In this document: positions 16,310 through 24,288 of the stretch, in pieces | Layout: the number at the start of each line of letters is the position of its first letter | How positions within the stretch are numbered: the stretch's first letter is position 1 | The notes under the pieces: generated by a model | Told to the model about the DNA's origin: nothing | What the model saw: the letters and a program-made list of their open reading frames with translations, nothing else | Database searches by the model: none | Assembly: GCA_003241965.1 (NCBI GenBank) | Contig: QBMB01000001.1 | Coordinates: forward strand, 188,749 to 231,067 | Source: Burkholderiales bacterium | Lineage (GTDB): Bacteria; Pseudomonadota; Gammaproteobacteria; Burkholderiales; Burkholderiaceae_C | DNA length: 42,319 bases | Direction: 5' to 3' | Program-made: the position numbers and the translations under genes

Positions 16310-16732
16310 TCACTTGCCGGCGGGCGGCATGGTTCCATCCGGCATGCGCTGCATCATCATTTCCATCATGGTCTGCATCAGGTCCATGCACATCTCCATC
16401 ATCTGATGGTGCTTGGACATGTCCATGGGCATGTCCTTCATGCCTTTCATCATGGCCATGCCTTCGTGCATGGTTTTCGTGTGCTCGGCCATCAAGGCCT
16501 GGCGCTCTGCTGGCGTCTTGGCATTCATCATCTTGTCGCGCATGGCCTGCATGTCTTTCATGTGGTCGTGCATGGCTGACGGCGCCCCAGACGGTGCCAC
16601 AGCTGCTAGATGCGCAGCGTGTTGATCTGCATTGGCCGCCGACATGGGACCCGCTGCCGGGGCGTTGGGGTTCGCGCAAGCGGTCAGCAAGACGGCGGTC
16701 GAAAGCGTGAGAAGGGTGTGGATGGTTTTCAT
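16310..16732 (-). CDS. Met/His-rich periplasmic lipoprotein, probable copper binder
   Basis: 140 aa. The N-terminus is a lipoprotein signal (hydrophobic LLTLSTAVLLTAC, with Cys at residue 19 as the lipidation site). The mature part is very rich in Met and His in pairs (MHDHMKDMQAMRDKMM, MAMMKGMKDMPMDMSKHH, MMEMCMDLMQTMMEMMMQ), an arrangement typical of periplasmic Cu(I)/Ag(I) binding. It contains no domain I can name. It lies 11 bp upstream of the HMA gene in the same direction, so it belongs to the copper operon. ATG 16732 gives the clean signal peptide; longer in-frame ORFs do not. Confidence 0.85.
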   Translation of the reverse strand: MKTIHTLLTLSTAVLLTACANPNAPAAGPMSAANADQHAAHLAAVAPSGAPSAMHDHMKDMQAMRDKMMNAKTPAERQALMAEHTKTMHEGMAMMKGMKDMPMDMSKHHQMMEMCMDLMQTMMEMMMQRMPDGTMPPAGK

Positions 16733-16860
16733 GATGGTGTTCTTGAAGGAATGGGGGAGCCGCCGCAGGCGGCAACAAAGGGGATGCCAGACAGGAGATG
16801 GGACGCCATCTGGGTGACCCAGACAGCAAGAGCGCTCTTCGCAATGGGCTGCGAAGCGGT

Positions 16861-17274
16861 CTACAAGGTCAAACGATGGGGTCGCGCAGCGATGGGCGAA
16901 GCCATGTGCGGGGGTCTGGTGGCGTGTACCCGCAGCTGAACTGCGGTGGGTGTGGCCATGGTTGGCGCCCCAGTCCGCGAAAGCACGCCCACCCAACCCG
17001 AACTGCCGTCGGCGAGGGGCTGATCGACTTTGGTGATGGCCAGCGGTGCTTCATCACAGAACCTCAAGCATCCCGCATCAACAGGGTCGCTTTGTGCGCG
17101 GTGATGGCCTTGTGCAACCGATTCATGGTGTGGTGACACCGTTGAAGAATCGTGACCGCCGTGGTCAGGCTCGCTCAAGAGGCAGGCATTGGCCACCCCG
17201 GCGCCCAATGCAAACAGCCACACCGCCAGGATGATCCTGGTGGCATGGCGCAGCGAGCGGCGGTGAATGTGCAT
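16861..17274 (-). CDS. Small exported protein of the copper island
   Basis: 137 aa. An N-terminal arginine-rich start followed by a hydrophobic segment ([18 protein letters not shown]) looks like a signal peptide or anchor. The rest has scattered His and Cys ([24 protein letters not shown]) and no recognised domain. Proteins of this shape are common next to copper-resistance genes in Burkholderiales (DUF2946-like). It is the promoter-proximal gene of the minus-strand copper set, 128 bp before the lipoprotein. Function unknown; metal binding is inferred from composition and context. Confidence 0.65.
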   Translation of the reverse strand: MHIHRRSLRHATRIILAVWLFALGAGVANACLLSEPDHGGHDSSTVSPHHESVAQGHHRAQSDPVDAGCLRFCDEAPLAITKVDQPLADGSSGWVGVLSRTGAPTMATPTAVQLRVHATRPPHMASPIAARPHRLTL

Positions 17275-17429
17275 CTTGGTCAGACGAACTGTGGAAACAA
17301 TTCAAGGCTAAACATGTGGGCTCAAGCCGTCTTGATGCAAATCAAGAAAGCTGGCCGGAAGACGGTCCCCGACCAATAAAGTGTGCGGCGGCGCAGCACG
17401 ATGGTCGGTTCGCCACCGAACAGACTGGA

Positions 17430-18381
17430 AGGCTGGCACTGGCCCCACCGGTGCAGTACTGGCTGGACGCGCGCCTCTACCGCGCGGGCTGGAATGCCGT
17501 GCGAGCAGGTGCCGGCAACATGGACCTGTTGGTGGCCCAGGGTACCAGCGCCGGATACGGCCTGAGCGTCTATCTGCTGTTCAAGCACGCGGAGCACGGC
17601 ACGCCGCACCCGTACTTCGAAGCCGCAGCGGTGATCGTCACACTGGTTCTGCTGGGCAAATGGCTCAAGTCGCGCGCCAAGCGCCATACCACCGCCGTCA
17701 TCGCGGCGCTCAACACCCTCAAGCCCAAGGTGGCACGCGCACGTATGCCTTATGGCAACGTGGATATTGCGATTTCGCAGGTAAAGATCGGGGGCATCGT
17801 GGTGGTGCGCCCGGGAGAGCGTATTCCGGTCGACGGTGTAGTCACCATCGGCTCCAGCCGGGTGGACGAATCGCTGATCACAGGCGAGAGTCTGCCGGTG
17901 GCCAAGCACGCGGGCGACAAGGTCACCGGCGGCGCCTTCAATGCCCGGGTACTGCTGCGGGTGGAAACCACTGCGGTGGGCGCGGAGTCCACGCTCTCGC
18001 GCATCGTTCGTATGGTCGAGTCGGCGCAGGCCGAGAAAGCCCCGCTACAGCGTAGCGTTGACCGCGTGAGTGCCGTCCTTGTTCCGGTGGTGCTGTTGAT
18101 CGCGTGTCCGCGTGCCGTGGGCCGTGGACCTTGCGACGTCCACAGGCAGCATGGCCGGCACCGGGGTGGCCGTTCGCCAAGGCATCCTGATCAAGGATGC
18201 CGAAACTCTGGAGGTCGCGCACAGTGTCGACACCGTCGCGATCGACAAGGCGAGCACGTTCACCGAAGGCAAGTCGACGTTGGTCACGGCGCTGGCAGCG
18301 CCCGATCATGAAGATAGTCTACTGTCCTGGAGCGCCGCTATCCAGGCCGGCAGTGAGCACCCGCTGGCGCGCGCCATATGA
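17430..18381 (+). pseudogene. Second copper P1B ATPase, truncated and frameshifted
   Basis: From ~17430 one frame matches a CopA-type ATPase: [16 protein letters not shown], then [50 protein letters not shown] and the actuator loop [10 protein letters not shown]. Near 18100 about 50 residues of membrane helices appear deleted, and the CPC ion motif reads CPR. The frame then shifts by one around 18112-18120, after which [20 protein letters not shown] continues. The phosphorylation motif is DKASTFTEG instead of DKTGTLTEG. The reading ends in a stop after SEHPLARAI. The N-terminal HMA part and the ATP-binding domain are missing. It is clearly non-functional and differs from the minus-strand ATPase fragment. 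Confidence 0.88.
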
Positions 18382-18635
18382 ACGCCGCCGAAGAAGCTAG
18401 TCTAGTGTTGCTCTCCTCTACCAAAGTAAGCGACGTTCCCTGGCGCGGCATGTCGGCCGAGGTGCAGGGTCGTGCATAGGCGCAGCATGCTGGGTAGATA
18501 ACCAGAAAACGCACACCAGGGCCGTGACCTTACCGTGCCGACCAAGAGGTCATACGGCAAATTCCTTGGTTCGGACGGGCCAAGCCCGGAAGCACGAGCG
18601 GTGGCCGAAACGTTCATTCCAAAACCAACCGCTTG
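18382..18635. other. Gene-free stretch with degraded ATPase debris
   Basis: No intact gene. A short reading around 18437-18470 (VPWRGMSAEVQGRA) could be the worn continuation of the upstream ATPase, but stops follow. No terminator or promoter is evident. Confidence 0.4.
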
Positions 18636-18698
18636 AAAAAACGTCTTTGACTGCGGAAATTTGTCTACCAACGTCCGCATCCACGGAAAAACATCTAC
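18636..18698. repeat. Left three-site repeat array flanking fic
   Basis: Three degenerate copies of an element like GGAAAAACATCTAC: AAAAAACGTCTTT (18636-18648), GGAAATTTGTCTAC (18655-18668) and GGAAAAACATCTAC (18685-18698). The TCT cores are 20 and 30 bp apart. The same geometry occurs on the other side of the fic gene, in the same orientation. The array touches the fic stop codon. Confidence 0.7.
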
Positions 18699-20225
18699 TC
18701 AGACGCGGGCGTCGATGTATGCCGCAAAGTGCTCGCCTACGACGGACTCCACCCTGGCAAGTTGCTCATCGGTCAGGCCTTCCGCCAGTTTGCGCTTGCG
18801 TTTGGACAGCGTGCCGTTGCCCTGAACGATGACATCGATGAGGGTATTCAGCTGGGACTGGCGCATGTCCAGCCAGGCTTCTAAGTCCTTGACCGTGTTG
18901 TCGTGAGCGCGCAGGTAGATCACCTCGGACAGCAGATCCTCTTCAACGCACAGCTTGCAGCATTCCAGGATGAATTCGCACAGGTCGGTTGCGTCGAAGT
19001 AAGCGTACAGCCACCGCGGCTGTGGTGACTTGACCAGGATCGTTGCGCTATCGCCGTCCAGCATGTATTCCAGCAGATCCGTGCGTGGGCGTGAATAGCT
19101 CTTCAACAGCTTCGAGTAGCGCTCAAGCTGGCTCAGCATGCGGGCCGACAAAGGCAGCACGACTCCCCCGGGGGTGAAGCCAGCCTGGCGAAGCACGTGG
19201 TGGAGCAAGAACCGGTGCAGTCGCCCGTTGCCGTCAAAGAAGGGGTGCACAAACACCAGACCGAACGAGGCGCAAGTGGCCGCGACAACAGGATCGAGCT
19301 CGCCGGCGGACGCTGCTGTTGCCAGTGCGGCAACGTCATCCATCATGGGGTCGACCAGTGCGACGGGCGGTGGAATGAAGTCTGCGATGTTGCGCATACG
19401 CCCTGGACGGGACAACCAGTTCTGCTTGGGGCGGTACTGGTACTCCGCTGCGTGGTCGCTGACGATCTGGTTCTGCCAGGCACACAGTTGCTCTTCCGTG
19501 AGTGGGCCGGGTTCGCCGGCGGATTCCAGCAGCTTGCGAAACCGGCCCGCGCGATGGCTGTCGGGGATTTCGTTTTCGATGTTGTAGGTCGAGCGAGTCT
19601 CGGACAGGTAGAGGTAGTCCACCGCGCGGGCCAGCATCTCGGGTTCGATGCTGCTCATGGCGGTTTTCACCTTCTCAGCAAGTCCCTCCTCCAGCAAGGC
19701 AGTAAGTCGAGGCGTTCGACGAACGAGCGGGCTGTAAGCGCGACCACCAAGCACGTTGTTGATGATGCCGAACTTGGCGTCCAGCACCTTGGGCCCGCAA
19801 ACATGGTGCACCGGGTCGAGCAAGAAAATTCGCGGGTTGCCGGCGGGCATGTAGTAGTCCAACTTGTGCTCAGAGAGCCATTCCACGAGGTGGCCAGCCA
19901 TTCGAGAGTAACGCGAGCTGGGCATGGCATGCAGCCATTCCTGTACGCCGTCACGAGCCTCTTGATGTTCAAAGAGCGCCCCCAGCACCGTCAGGTTCAA
20001 GTGCTCTCGCTTGAGCGCAAAGGTGAGTTGGCCCGTATATGCCTCGGGATCGCTCAGGCGCCTCAAAGGCAACTCGATGCGCTCACTGCCGTCTGGGGTG
20101 AAGGTATGCCTTTCCAGCGTCTGCTCGGTCGCCACAAAAATCCGCTGCAGAGGCGGCACGCGCAAACCGAAACGTCGGATTAACGACTCGTAACCCAAGT
20201 ACAGGCGAGGAGTGGGATGCGGCAT
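18699..20225 (-). CDS. Fic-domain protein (putative AMP transferase)
   Basis: 508 aa. The Fic core motif HPFFDGNGRLHR (residues 327-338) is complete, with the catalytic His and the phosphate-binding GNGR. TYNIEN at 213-218 fits the inhibitory helix motif [S/T]xxxE[G/N] placed N-terminal to the core in the same chain, i.e. a self-inhibited class II Fic. The family transfers AMP from ATP to protein hydroxyls and sometimes acts as a toxin. The C-terminal ~120 residues include a probable winged-helix segment, also seen in other large Fic proteins. ATG 20225 is chosen because the open frame upstream crosses the repeat array. The gene stands alone between two repeat arrays. Confidence 0.87.
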   Translation of the reverse strand: MPHPTPRLYLGYESLIRRFGLRVPPLQRIFVATEQTLERHTFTPDGSERIELPLRRLSDPEAYTGQLTFALKREHLNLTVLGALFEHQEARDGVQEWLHAMPSSRYSRMAGHLVEWLSEHKLDYYMPAGNPRIFLLDPVHHVCGPKVLDAKFGIINNVLGGRAYSPLVRRTPRLTALLEEGLAEKVKTAMSSIEPEMLARAVDYLYLSETRSTYNIENEIPDSHRAGRFRKLLESAGEPGPLTEEQLCAWQNQIVSDHAAEYQYRPKQNWLSRPGRMRNIADFIPPPVALVDPMMDDVAALATAASAGELDPVVAATCASFGLVFVHPFFDGNGRLHRFLLHHVLRQAGFTPGGVVLPLSARMLSQLERYSKLLKSYSRPRTDLLEYMLDGDSATILVKSPQPRWLYAYFDATDLCEFILECCKLCVEEDLLSEVIYLRAHDNTVKDLEAWLDMRQSQLNTLIDVIVQGNGTLSKRKRKLAEGLTDEQLARVESVVGEHFAAYIDARV

Positions 20226-20267
20226 GGGTTTTGTGTGTTGGAGCGACCAGCAGGACGTTGCAATCGC

Positions 20268-20329
20268 CAGAACATCTTTGAAACTGGAAAAACATCTACA
20301 TGCTATCAATCGCTCGGCAAAACGTCTAC
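20268..20329. repeat. Right three-site repeat array flanking fic
   Basis: CAGAACATCTTTG (20268-20280), GGAAAAACATCTAC (20286-20299) and GGCAAAACGTCTAC (20316-20329). Core spacings of 20 and 30 bp are identical to the left array, and both arrays face the same way. The exact 14-mer GGAAAAACATCTAC is shared between the two sides. They lie in the 5' region of fic, so they could be operator sites there or transposase-type end sites. Confidence 0.7.
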
Positions 20330-20521
20330 AGCCGCCCGCCAACGTTCCACTGAAAGGCCGCACTTGTGGCGCTCAACAGACCGGCTGCGGTGTCGAGACC
20401 AGCACATGGATTGAGCAACTCATGCCATGCGAGAAAAAAGCGCCTCTCCTGCCGCCATAAACTCCATGTACTGCGCGAATGGCGCAGCGTCCTATTTACC
20501 CAACCGTGGAGTCACAAAACA

Positions 20522-20908
20522 ATGGCCACTGCAAAGAAGGCAGCCCCCAAGGCAGCCGCGAAGAAGACCGTCACCAAACAGGTGAGCGTGCTCAAGCCGA
20601 TCAAGGAAACTTTCAACAAGACCACGCTGGTCGCCCACCTGGTGCAAGCCTCCGGTGCCGAGCCCAAAACGGTCAAGGCCGTGCTCGGCTCACTGGAGGC
20701 GGCCATCCTCGCGTCTTTGTCAAAGAAGGGCGCGGGCGAGTTCACTTGGCCAGGCGTCTTCAAAGTCGCTGCCACCCACGTGCCTGCCAAGAAGGCCCGC
20801 AAGGGAATTGACCCATTCACCAAGGTCGAGCGCATGTTTGCCGCCAAGCCCGCATCGGTCAAGGTCAAGGCTCGCTTCTTCAAGAAGGTCAAGGACGCCG
20901 CTCTGTAA
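20522..20908 (+). CDS. HU-family DNA-binding protein with Lys/Ala-rich N-terminal extension
   Basis: 128 aa. The first ~20 residues are a basic low-complexity tail (ATAKKAAPKAAAKK), followed by an HU/IHF-like fold (FNKTTLVAHLVQASGAEPKTVKAVLGSLEAAILASL, then GEFTWPGVFKVAATHVPAKKARKGIDPFT). The FTWPG-FK segment replaces the usual ALPGFGTFEV, so it belongs to the variant HU group common in betaproteobacteria. It binds and bends DNA, probably non-specifically. ATG 20522 opens exactly at the basic tail; the longer ORF upstream has no ribosome site. A rho-independent terminator follows directly. Confidence 0.88.
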   Translation: MATAKKAAPKAAAKKTVTKQVSVLKPIKETFNKTTLVAHLVQASGAEPKTVKAVLGSLEAAILASLSKKGAGEFTWPGVFKVAATHVPAKKARKGIDPFTKVERMFAAKPASVKVKARFFKKVKDAAL

Positions 20909-20926
20909 TCGGCGCTGATCTCGTGC

Positions 20927-20957
20927 AAAGGGGGCTATCGTGCCCTCTTTCTCTTTT
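20927..20957 (+). terminator. Rho-independent terminator after the HU gene
   Basis: AAAGGGGGC (20927-20935) pairs with GCCCTCTTT (20942-20950) with one G-U pair and a 6-nt loop, followed by CTCTTTT. It ends the HU transcript and lies between convergent genes; the minus-strand nucleotidyltransferase stop codon overlaps the stem. Confidence 0.7.
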
Positions 20958-21918
20958 CGAGCAGTCTGCGGCCAGCCTCGCCGTGTACCAAGCTTCGTTT
21001 GCGGGCCGTCGCGGACTCAGCCCTTTCACTTTCCGCCTGGACCAGCTGTACATACATATCCACCAGAGCACTGGCCTGAAGTTGCAACTGCAGGCGTTCG
21101 TCGACGTTGTCGGGCTTGTGAAATCGGCCGTACGCGACCGAGCCCTTCATGAAATGGCCCTCCGTGTCACCGCGGGCGCAGAAGCTGCGTCGAAGGCAGT
21201 CCAACGCGCTCTCCAGCGCAGCACGGTGGGCACCTTGTTTGAACTGCGCCGCGAACGCGCGAGCGCCCTCCTCCAAGTCGCTGCCGTACTGCAAAACGTG
21301 GATGAGATCCCCCACGTCCTTGTTCGCGCCGCGCTGGTCGAACGCGATGGCCTTGAGCACAACAAATGCCAGCTGGTTGGCGTAGTGAATGCGCTCCACG
21401 GCAATGCCCTTGCAGTCCAGCAGTTGCGCTTTCACCTCTTTGGTTTCAAAGAGGGTTTGCGCAATCGACATGTGAGGGATGGCCATCGCCGAAATCGATT
21501 CCGCACCCAGCGAGCGAAGCCGCGCAGGTTCGTCGCCAGTCGCATCGCACAGAAACTCCACGCGCACCGGCACGCCCCGCTCTGTCTTGGCCTCCCACTG
21601 CCATGAGGACACACCGCCCTGCTCCCTTTTCATCTTCGAAAACCCACGTTCTTTAAGGCGGGTCGAGATGGGGGTGTAGTCCTCGCCGGCGGCGATCACA
21701 GCGAGGTCGATCACCAGATCAAGGTCAGAGGTGCCCGCGTGCGCTGGCACCTCAGGCGGGCTCTCCGGGGTGAGATACCTGGGCACCAGTCCACCGACCA
21801 ACCGTACCGTGTCCTTCAGGCTGCCCATGCACCCGAGTACGGTGACCAGCGCCTGTTCACAAGCCTCGGTGACTTCAAGTGAATAGCCCGACGCGCTTTC
21901 TGGCTTGGAGTCAGACAT
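20935..21918 (-). CDS. AbiEii-like nucleotidyltransferase (putative toxin)
   Basis: 327 aa from ATG 21918; an ATG three codons upstream at 21927 is equally possible. LVGGLVPRYL followed by TSDLDLVIDL is the G-G...D-x-D signature of the nucleotidyltransferase superfamily, as in AbiEii/MenT toxins. Those transfer nucleotides to tRNA or another target and are neutralised by a co-transcribed AbiEi-type protein. The start overlaps the upstream AbiEi-like gene by 8-17 bp, the usual antitoxin-then-toxin order of type IV systems. It is larger and more diverged than classical AbiEii, so whether it is toxic is inference. Confidence 0.75.
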   Translation of the reverse strand: MSDSKPESASGYSLEVTEACEQALVTVLGCMGSLKDTVRLVGGLVPRYLTPESPPEVPAHAGTSDLDLVIDLAVIAAGEDYTPISTRLKERGFSKMKREQGGVSSWQWEAKTERGVPVRVEFLCDATGDEPARLRSLGAESISAMAIPHMSIAQTLFETKEVKAQLLDCKGIAVERIHYANQLAFVVLKAIAFDQRGANKDVGDLIHVLQYGSDLEEGARAFAAQFKQGAHRAALESALDCLRRSFCARGDTEGHFMKGSVAYGRFHKPDNVDERLQLQLQASALVDMYVQLVQAESERAESATARKRSLVHGEAGRRLLEKRKRAR

Positions 21919-23005
21919 CGCGTGCACCTCCAGCGAGAAGTTGCTTCTTCACTTGGCCTGCCAGTTCCCCGCTGCGCCCGCCTGCGTTTGCCAGTTCCAA
22001 GTATTGGACAACCGGGCTGGCAAACCATCCCGGTCGAGCAGCCAGGTGGAGGCGATGCTGCAGAGCGAAATCTTCGCACTCGTGGAGAGTGACGTTAAAG
22101 CCTCTGTCGGTGCGCTTGAGTCCCAGATGCTCGGCAATAGCCGAGGTCGCCCCTATCGGTACGATCAAGTCATAGCCGCTGACGGCGGTGAGAAGTTGCG
22201 CAATGCTGTTCGCAGCGTACTGTCCAGTGAAGGCCCAGTCATTGTGATGTCCTTCTCCCATACGTTTGGCCAGCGTCTCCCCAAGGGAGGCCGGGTTCTG
22301 GGTGAAGGCGAACCAGCGGGGCTTGCTGACCTTTCTGCTCTCCCAGTCCTTTGCCCATGTGTCCAGAAGGACCTCTGGATCCGTTAGCTGGCGGCGCACA
22401 CTGCGCCCGTTTCCTTCGCTCTGGACCATGCCGCGCTTCTCCAACTCGCGCATGAGCACAGAGACCGTATTTGGGCTGGCACCTGACGCCTGCGCGAGGT
22501 CGGAGCCTGTGCGCCAGGCGTCCCAGTGCAGCAGCAGGGCGTGCAGCACTTTTTCGCGTTCAGGAGTGAAAAGAGAGCCTACGTCCCGCCAACTGGGCTT
22601 CAGGGGGGGGCGGTCTATGAGCAGTTGGCGCGCGCCCAACTGAATGGAGAGGCTGCCGCTGCCGTCGAAGTAGCCGATACCGGCGGACTCAAGCGATTTG
22701 CGGGCCCCTTCGCTGAGCGATTCCGCCCAGACCATGACCTGGTTGATGCGCGGGTCAGCGCCAGCGAGGTCAGCGAGTTGCCTTCGCGCCACCTCGATAT
22801 CGCGCGGAAAGGCGTGTCGCTTGAATTCAACCAGGACATGGTTCTGCTCGCCGTCGATGGTGATCGCCAGACCAAGGTCACCGCGGCGCCCGTCGCGCAG
22901 CCTGGGTTCGTGCTCGACCTCCATACTCTGAACCGGGAATCGTTCACTGAGTGCTGTGCGGAAGTGATCGAGGAGCTTTTCGGTGACGTGGCGTTCCAGA
23001 AGCAT
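21911..23005 (-). CDS. AbiEi-family antitoxin-like protein with nuclease-like N-terminal domain
   Basis: 364 aa. The N-terminal ~130 residues look like a PD-(D/E)XK-type fold: GDLGLAITIDG, then VLVEFKRH as the E-x-K strand. The middle carries a winged helix (VLHALLLHWDAWRTGSDLAQ, then SPNTVSVLMRELEKRG). The C-terminal half is an AbiEi-like region (VSKPRWFAF...). In AbiE systems the antitoxin also represses its own promoter through the winged helix. ATG 23005 has a perfect GGAGG ribosome site. Two operator-like repeats with the same 10-bp core lie upstream. The extra N-terminal domain is not part of classical AbiEi and may make this a variant. Confidence 0.78.
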   Translation of the reverse strand: MLLERHVTEKLLDHFRTALSERFPVQSMEVEHEPRLRDGRRGDLGLAITIDGEQNHVLVEFKRHAFPRDIEVARRQLADLAGADPRINQVMVWAESLSEGARKSLESAGIGYFDGSGSLSIQLGARQLLIDRPPLKPSWRDVGSLFTPEREKVLHALLLHWDAWRTGSDLAQASGASPNTVSVLMRELEKRGMVQSEGNGRSVRRQLTDPEVLLDTWAKDWESRKVSKPRWFAFTQNPASLGETLAKRMGEGHHNDWAFTGQYAANSIAQLLTAVSGYDLIVPIGATSAIAEHLGLKRTDRGFNVTLHECEDFALQHRLHLAARPGWFASPVVQYLELANAGGRSGELAGQVKKQLLAGGARDV

Positions 23006-23024
23006 GGCGCAACCTCCGTGGATG

Positions 23025-23097
23025 AAGTGCTGTACAGCGTATTGATGCGCCTGAGCAGATGATACGCTCTAAATGCCAAATACGCTGTACAGCGTAT
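23025..23097 (-). promoter_or_regulatory. Palindromic operators upstream of the AbiE-like pair
   Basis: ATACGCTGTACAGCGTAT (23080-23097) is a perfect 18-bp palindrome. A second site at 23025-23042 keeps the core GCTGTACAGC and one full arm (GCGTAT), and a lone half-site ATACGCT lies at 23063-23069. All fall within 100 bp upstream of ATG 23005. They are good candidates for autoregulatory binding by the winged-helix antitoxin. Confidence 0.75.
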
Positions 23098-23199
23098 GAA
23101 ACCGTCGCGTGTCAAGAAGAGGACGCTGTGAGCAGGCGTTCAAGCATCGCCATGCTCCCAGCCTCATGCGCGCAGCCGCTCACTACCTCCCGACAACGA

Positions 23200-23781
23200 T
23201 CAACGCTCGTCCAACGGCACGCCCGAGCTCCATAACGCGGTTTGCAACACCTGCAGCAGCCGATTGGTCCCCGGCTTGACGAGTCGCCGGGAGCTGCGCT
23301 TGCTGAGCCGGACGATGCCGGAAGTGAACAGCGCGAGACAGGCGTGCTGGGGATGCTGCGCAGAAGCGTACACCACGCCATCCAGCGCCATGGCTCGGCA
23401 TTCAGCGGCCAGTTCCTGTGTTTGAGATACACGAAGCGACTGCAGCACAGGGTAGGGCTCGGCCAGGCCTCGCACGTCGGCCAAACGCAGAGGCCCTGAT
23501 GTGACGAACTCGACCAGGCATCTGCGGCGCAGTTCCGAGAGGGTTCTGCTCACCGTTTCGCGCCTGAGCAGCGATTCGTACAGTGCCGTCTGCGGGCTAT
23601 CCGCCAGATAGGCCACCGGCTCACTGGACAGACAAAAGCGCCCCTGCATCAAGCCAACCGGCGGTAGCGACAAGCCATTCATTCGAACGCTGTGGGCGCG
23701 GGGCCGAATCAACTGGACGCGATGAAAAACGCGGGGTGCAGGCAGTTCTATAACGAGTGGTTGGATATCTTTGAATTTCAT
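23200..23781 (-). CDS. RES-domain toxin
   Basis: 193 aa. The pattern PRVFHRVQL, then GRFCLSSEPVAYLADSPQTALYES and later LDGVVYASAQHP fits the RES fold, whose toxins consume NAD+ (phosphorolysis or hydrolysis) or ADP-ribosylate targets. It is the downstream gene of a two-gene operon, 12 bp after a protein with a ParS/MbcA-type toxin-binding domain; antitoxin first, toxin second is standard for RES-Xre pairs. ATG 23781 is the only sensible start. Confidence 0.85.
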   Translation of the reverse strand: MKFKDIQPLVIELPAPRVFHRVQLIRPRAHSVRMNGLSLPPVGLMQGRFCLSSEPVAYLADSPQTALYESLLRRETVSRTLSELRRRCLVEFVTSGPLRLADVRGLAEPYPVLQSLRVSQTQELAAECRAMALDGVVYASAQHPQHACLALFTSGIVRLSKRSSRRLVKPGTNRLLQVLQTALWSSGVPLDER

Positions 23782-23793
23782 GGGCAGTCAAGC

Positions 23794-24264
23794 TCAATGC
23801 CCTTCTGCTGTTGCCAGGTCAACGATGTGCCGGCCAGGCACGCCCTGCTCCAGGGCGATGCGTGGCGCCAGTCCGTCAAGTGCCTCGTGCGGCGTTTCCA
23901 GAAACGACAGCATTTGCCACCCATCTGTGGTGCCCAGGGCTTCAGACAGCGCCTGAATTACGGGGAACACGTAGGGCTCAAACTGCCATTTCGGGATCTT
24001 GAAGCCACGACGCAGATGCGTCACTCCAATGCAGCGGCCACTCTTGATCCAGGCGTTGATCGTCACACGGGTCGTCCCGCTTAGCTCAGCCGCTTCTTCA
24101 GTCGTGATCATGTCCGAGGCATTGATGCGTTGGCGACGGTACTCGGCACCACGGCGCAGCAACACAGTCGTCTGCGCCTCACTGGCGTAGGGGTCGGCCG
24201 TACTGGAGCGACGTGGGTTGAGAGAGTCAAGGGCAACAGAAAAAGGGGAAGTCAATGTGTTCAT
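23794..24264 (-). CDS. RES-partner antitoxin (HTH plus ParS/MbcA toxin-binding domain)
   Basis: 156 aa. Residues ~50-95 form a helix-turn-helix with TTEEAAELSGTTRVTINAWIKSGR, closer to the MerR/excisionase style than to the classical Xre fold, followed by a wing-like RGFKIPKWQF. Residues ~100-150 match the DUF2384 toxin-binding module (ALGTTDGWQMLSFLETPHEALDG...). It should neutralise the RES toxin and repress the operon. The HTH type differs from the usual Xre antitoxins, although such variants exist. Confidence 0.83.
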   Translation of the reverse strand: MNTLTSPFSVALDSLNPRRSSTADPYASEAQTTVLLRRGAEYRRQRINASDMITTEEAAELSGTTRVTINAWIKSGRCIGVTHLRRGFKIPKWQFEPYVFPVIQALSEALGTTDGWQMLSFLETPHEALDGLAPRIALEQGVPGRHIVDLATAEGH

Positions 24265-24288
24265 GGCGATTGAGTCTTGAGCACCCGT

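Noticed and set aside
19197..20183. 328-aa plus-strand ORF
   Set aside because: Antisense of the Fic gene, which has a full catalytic motif on the minus strand.
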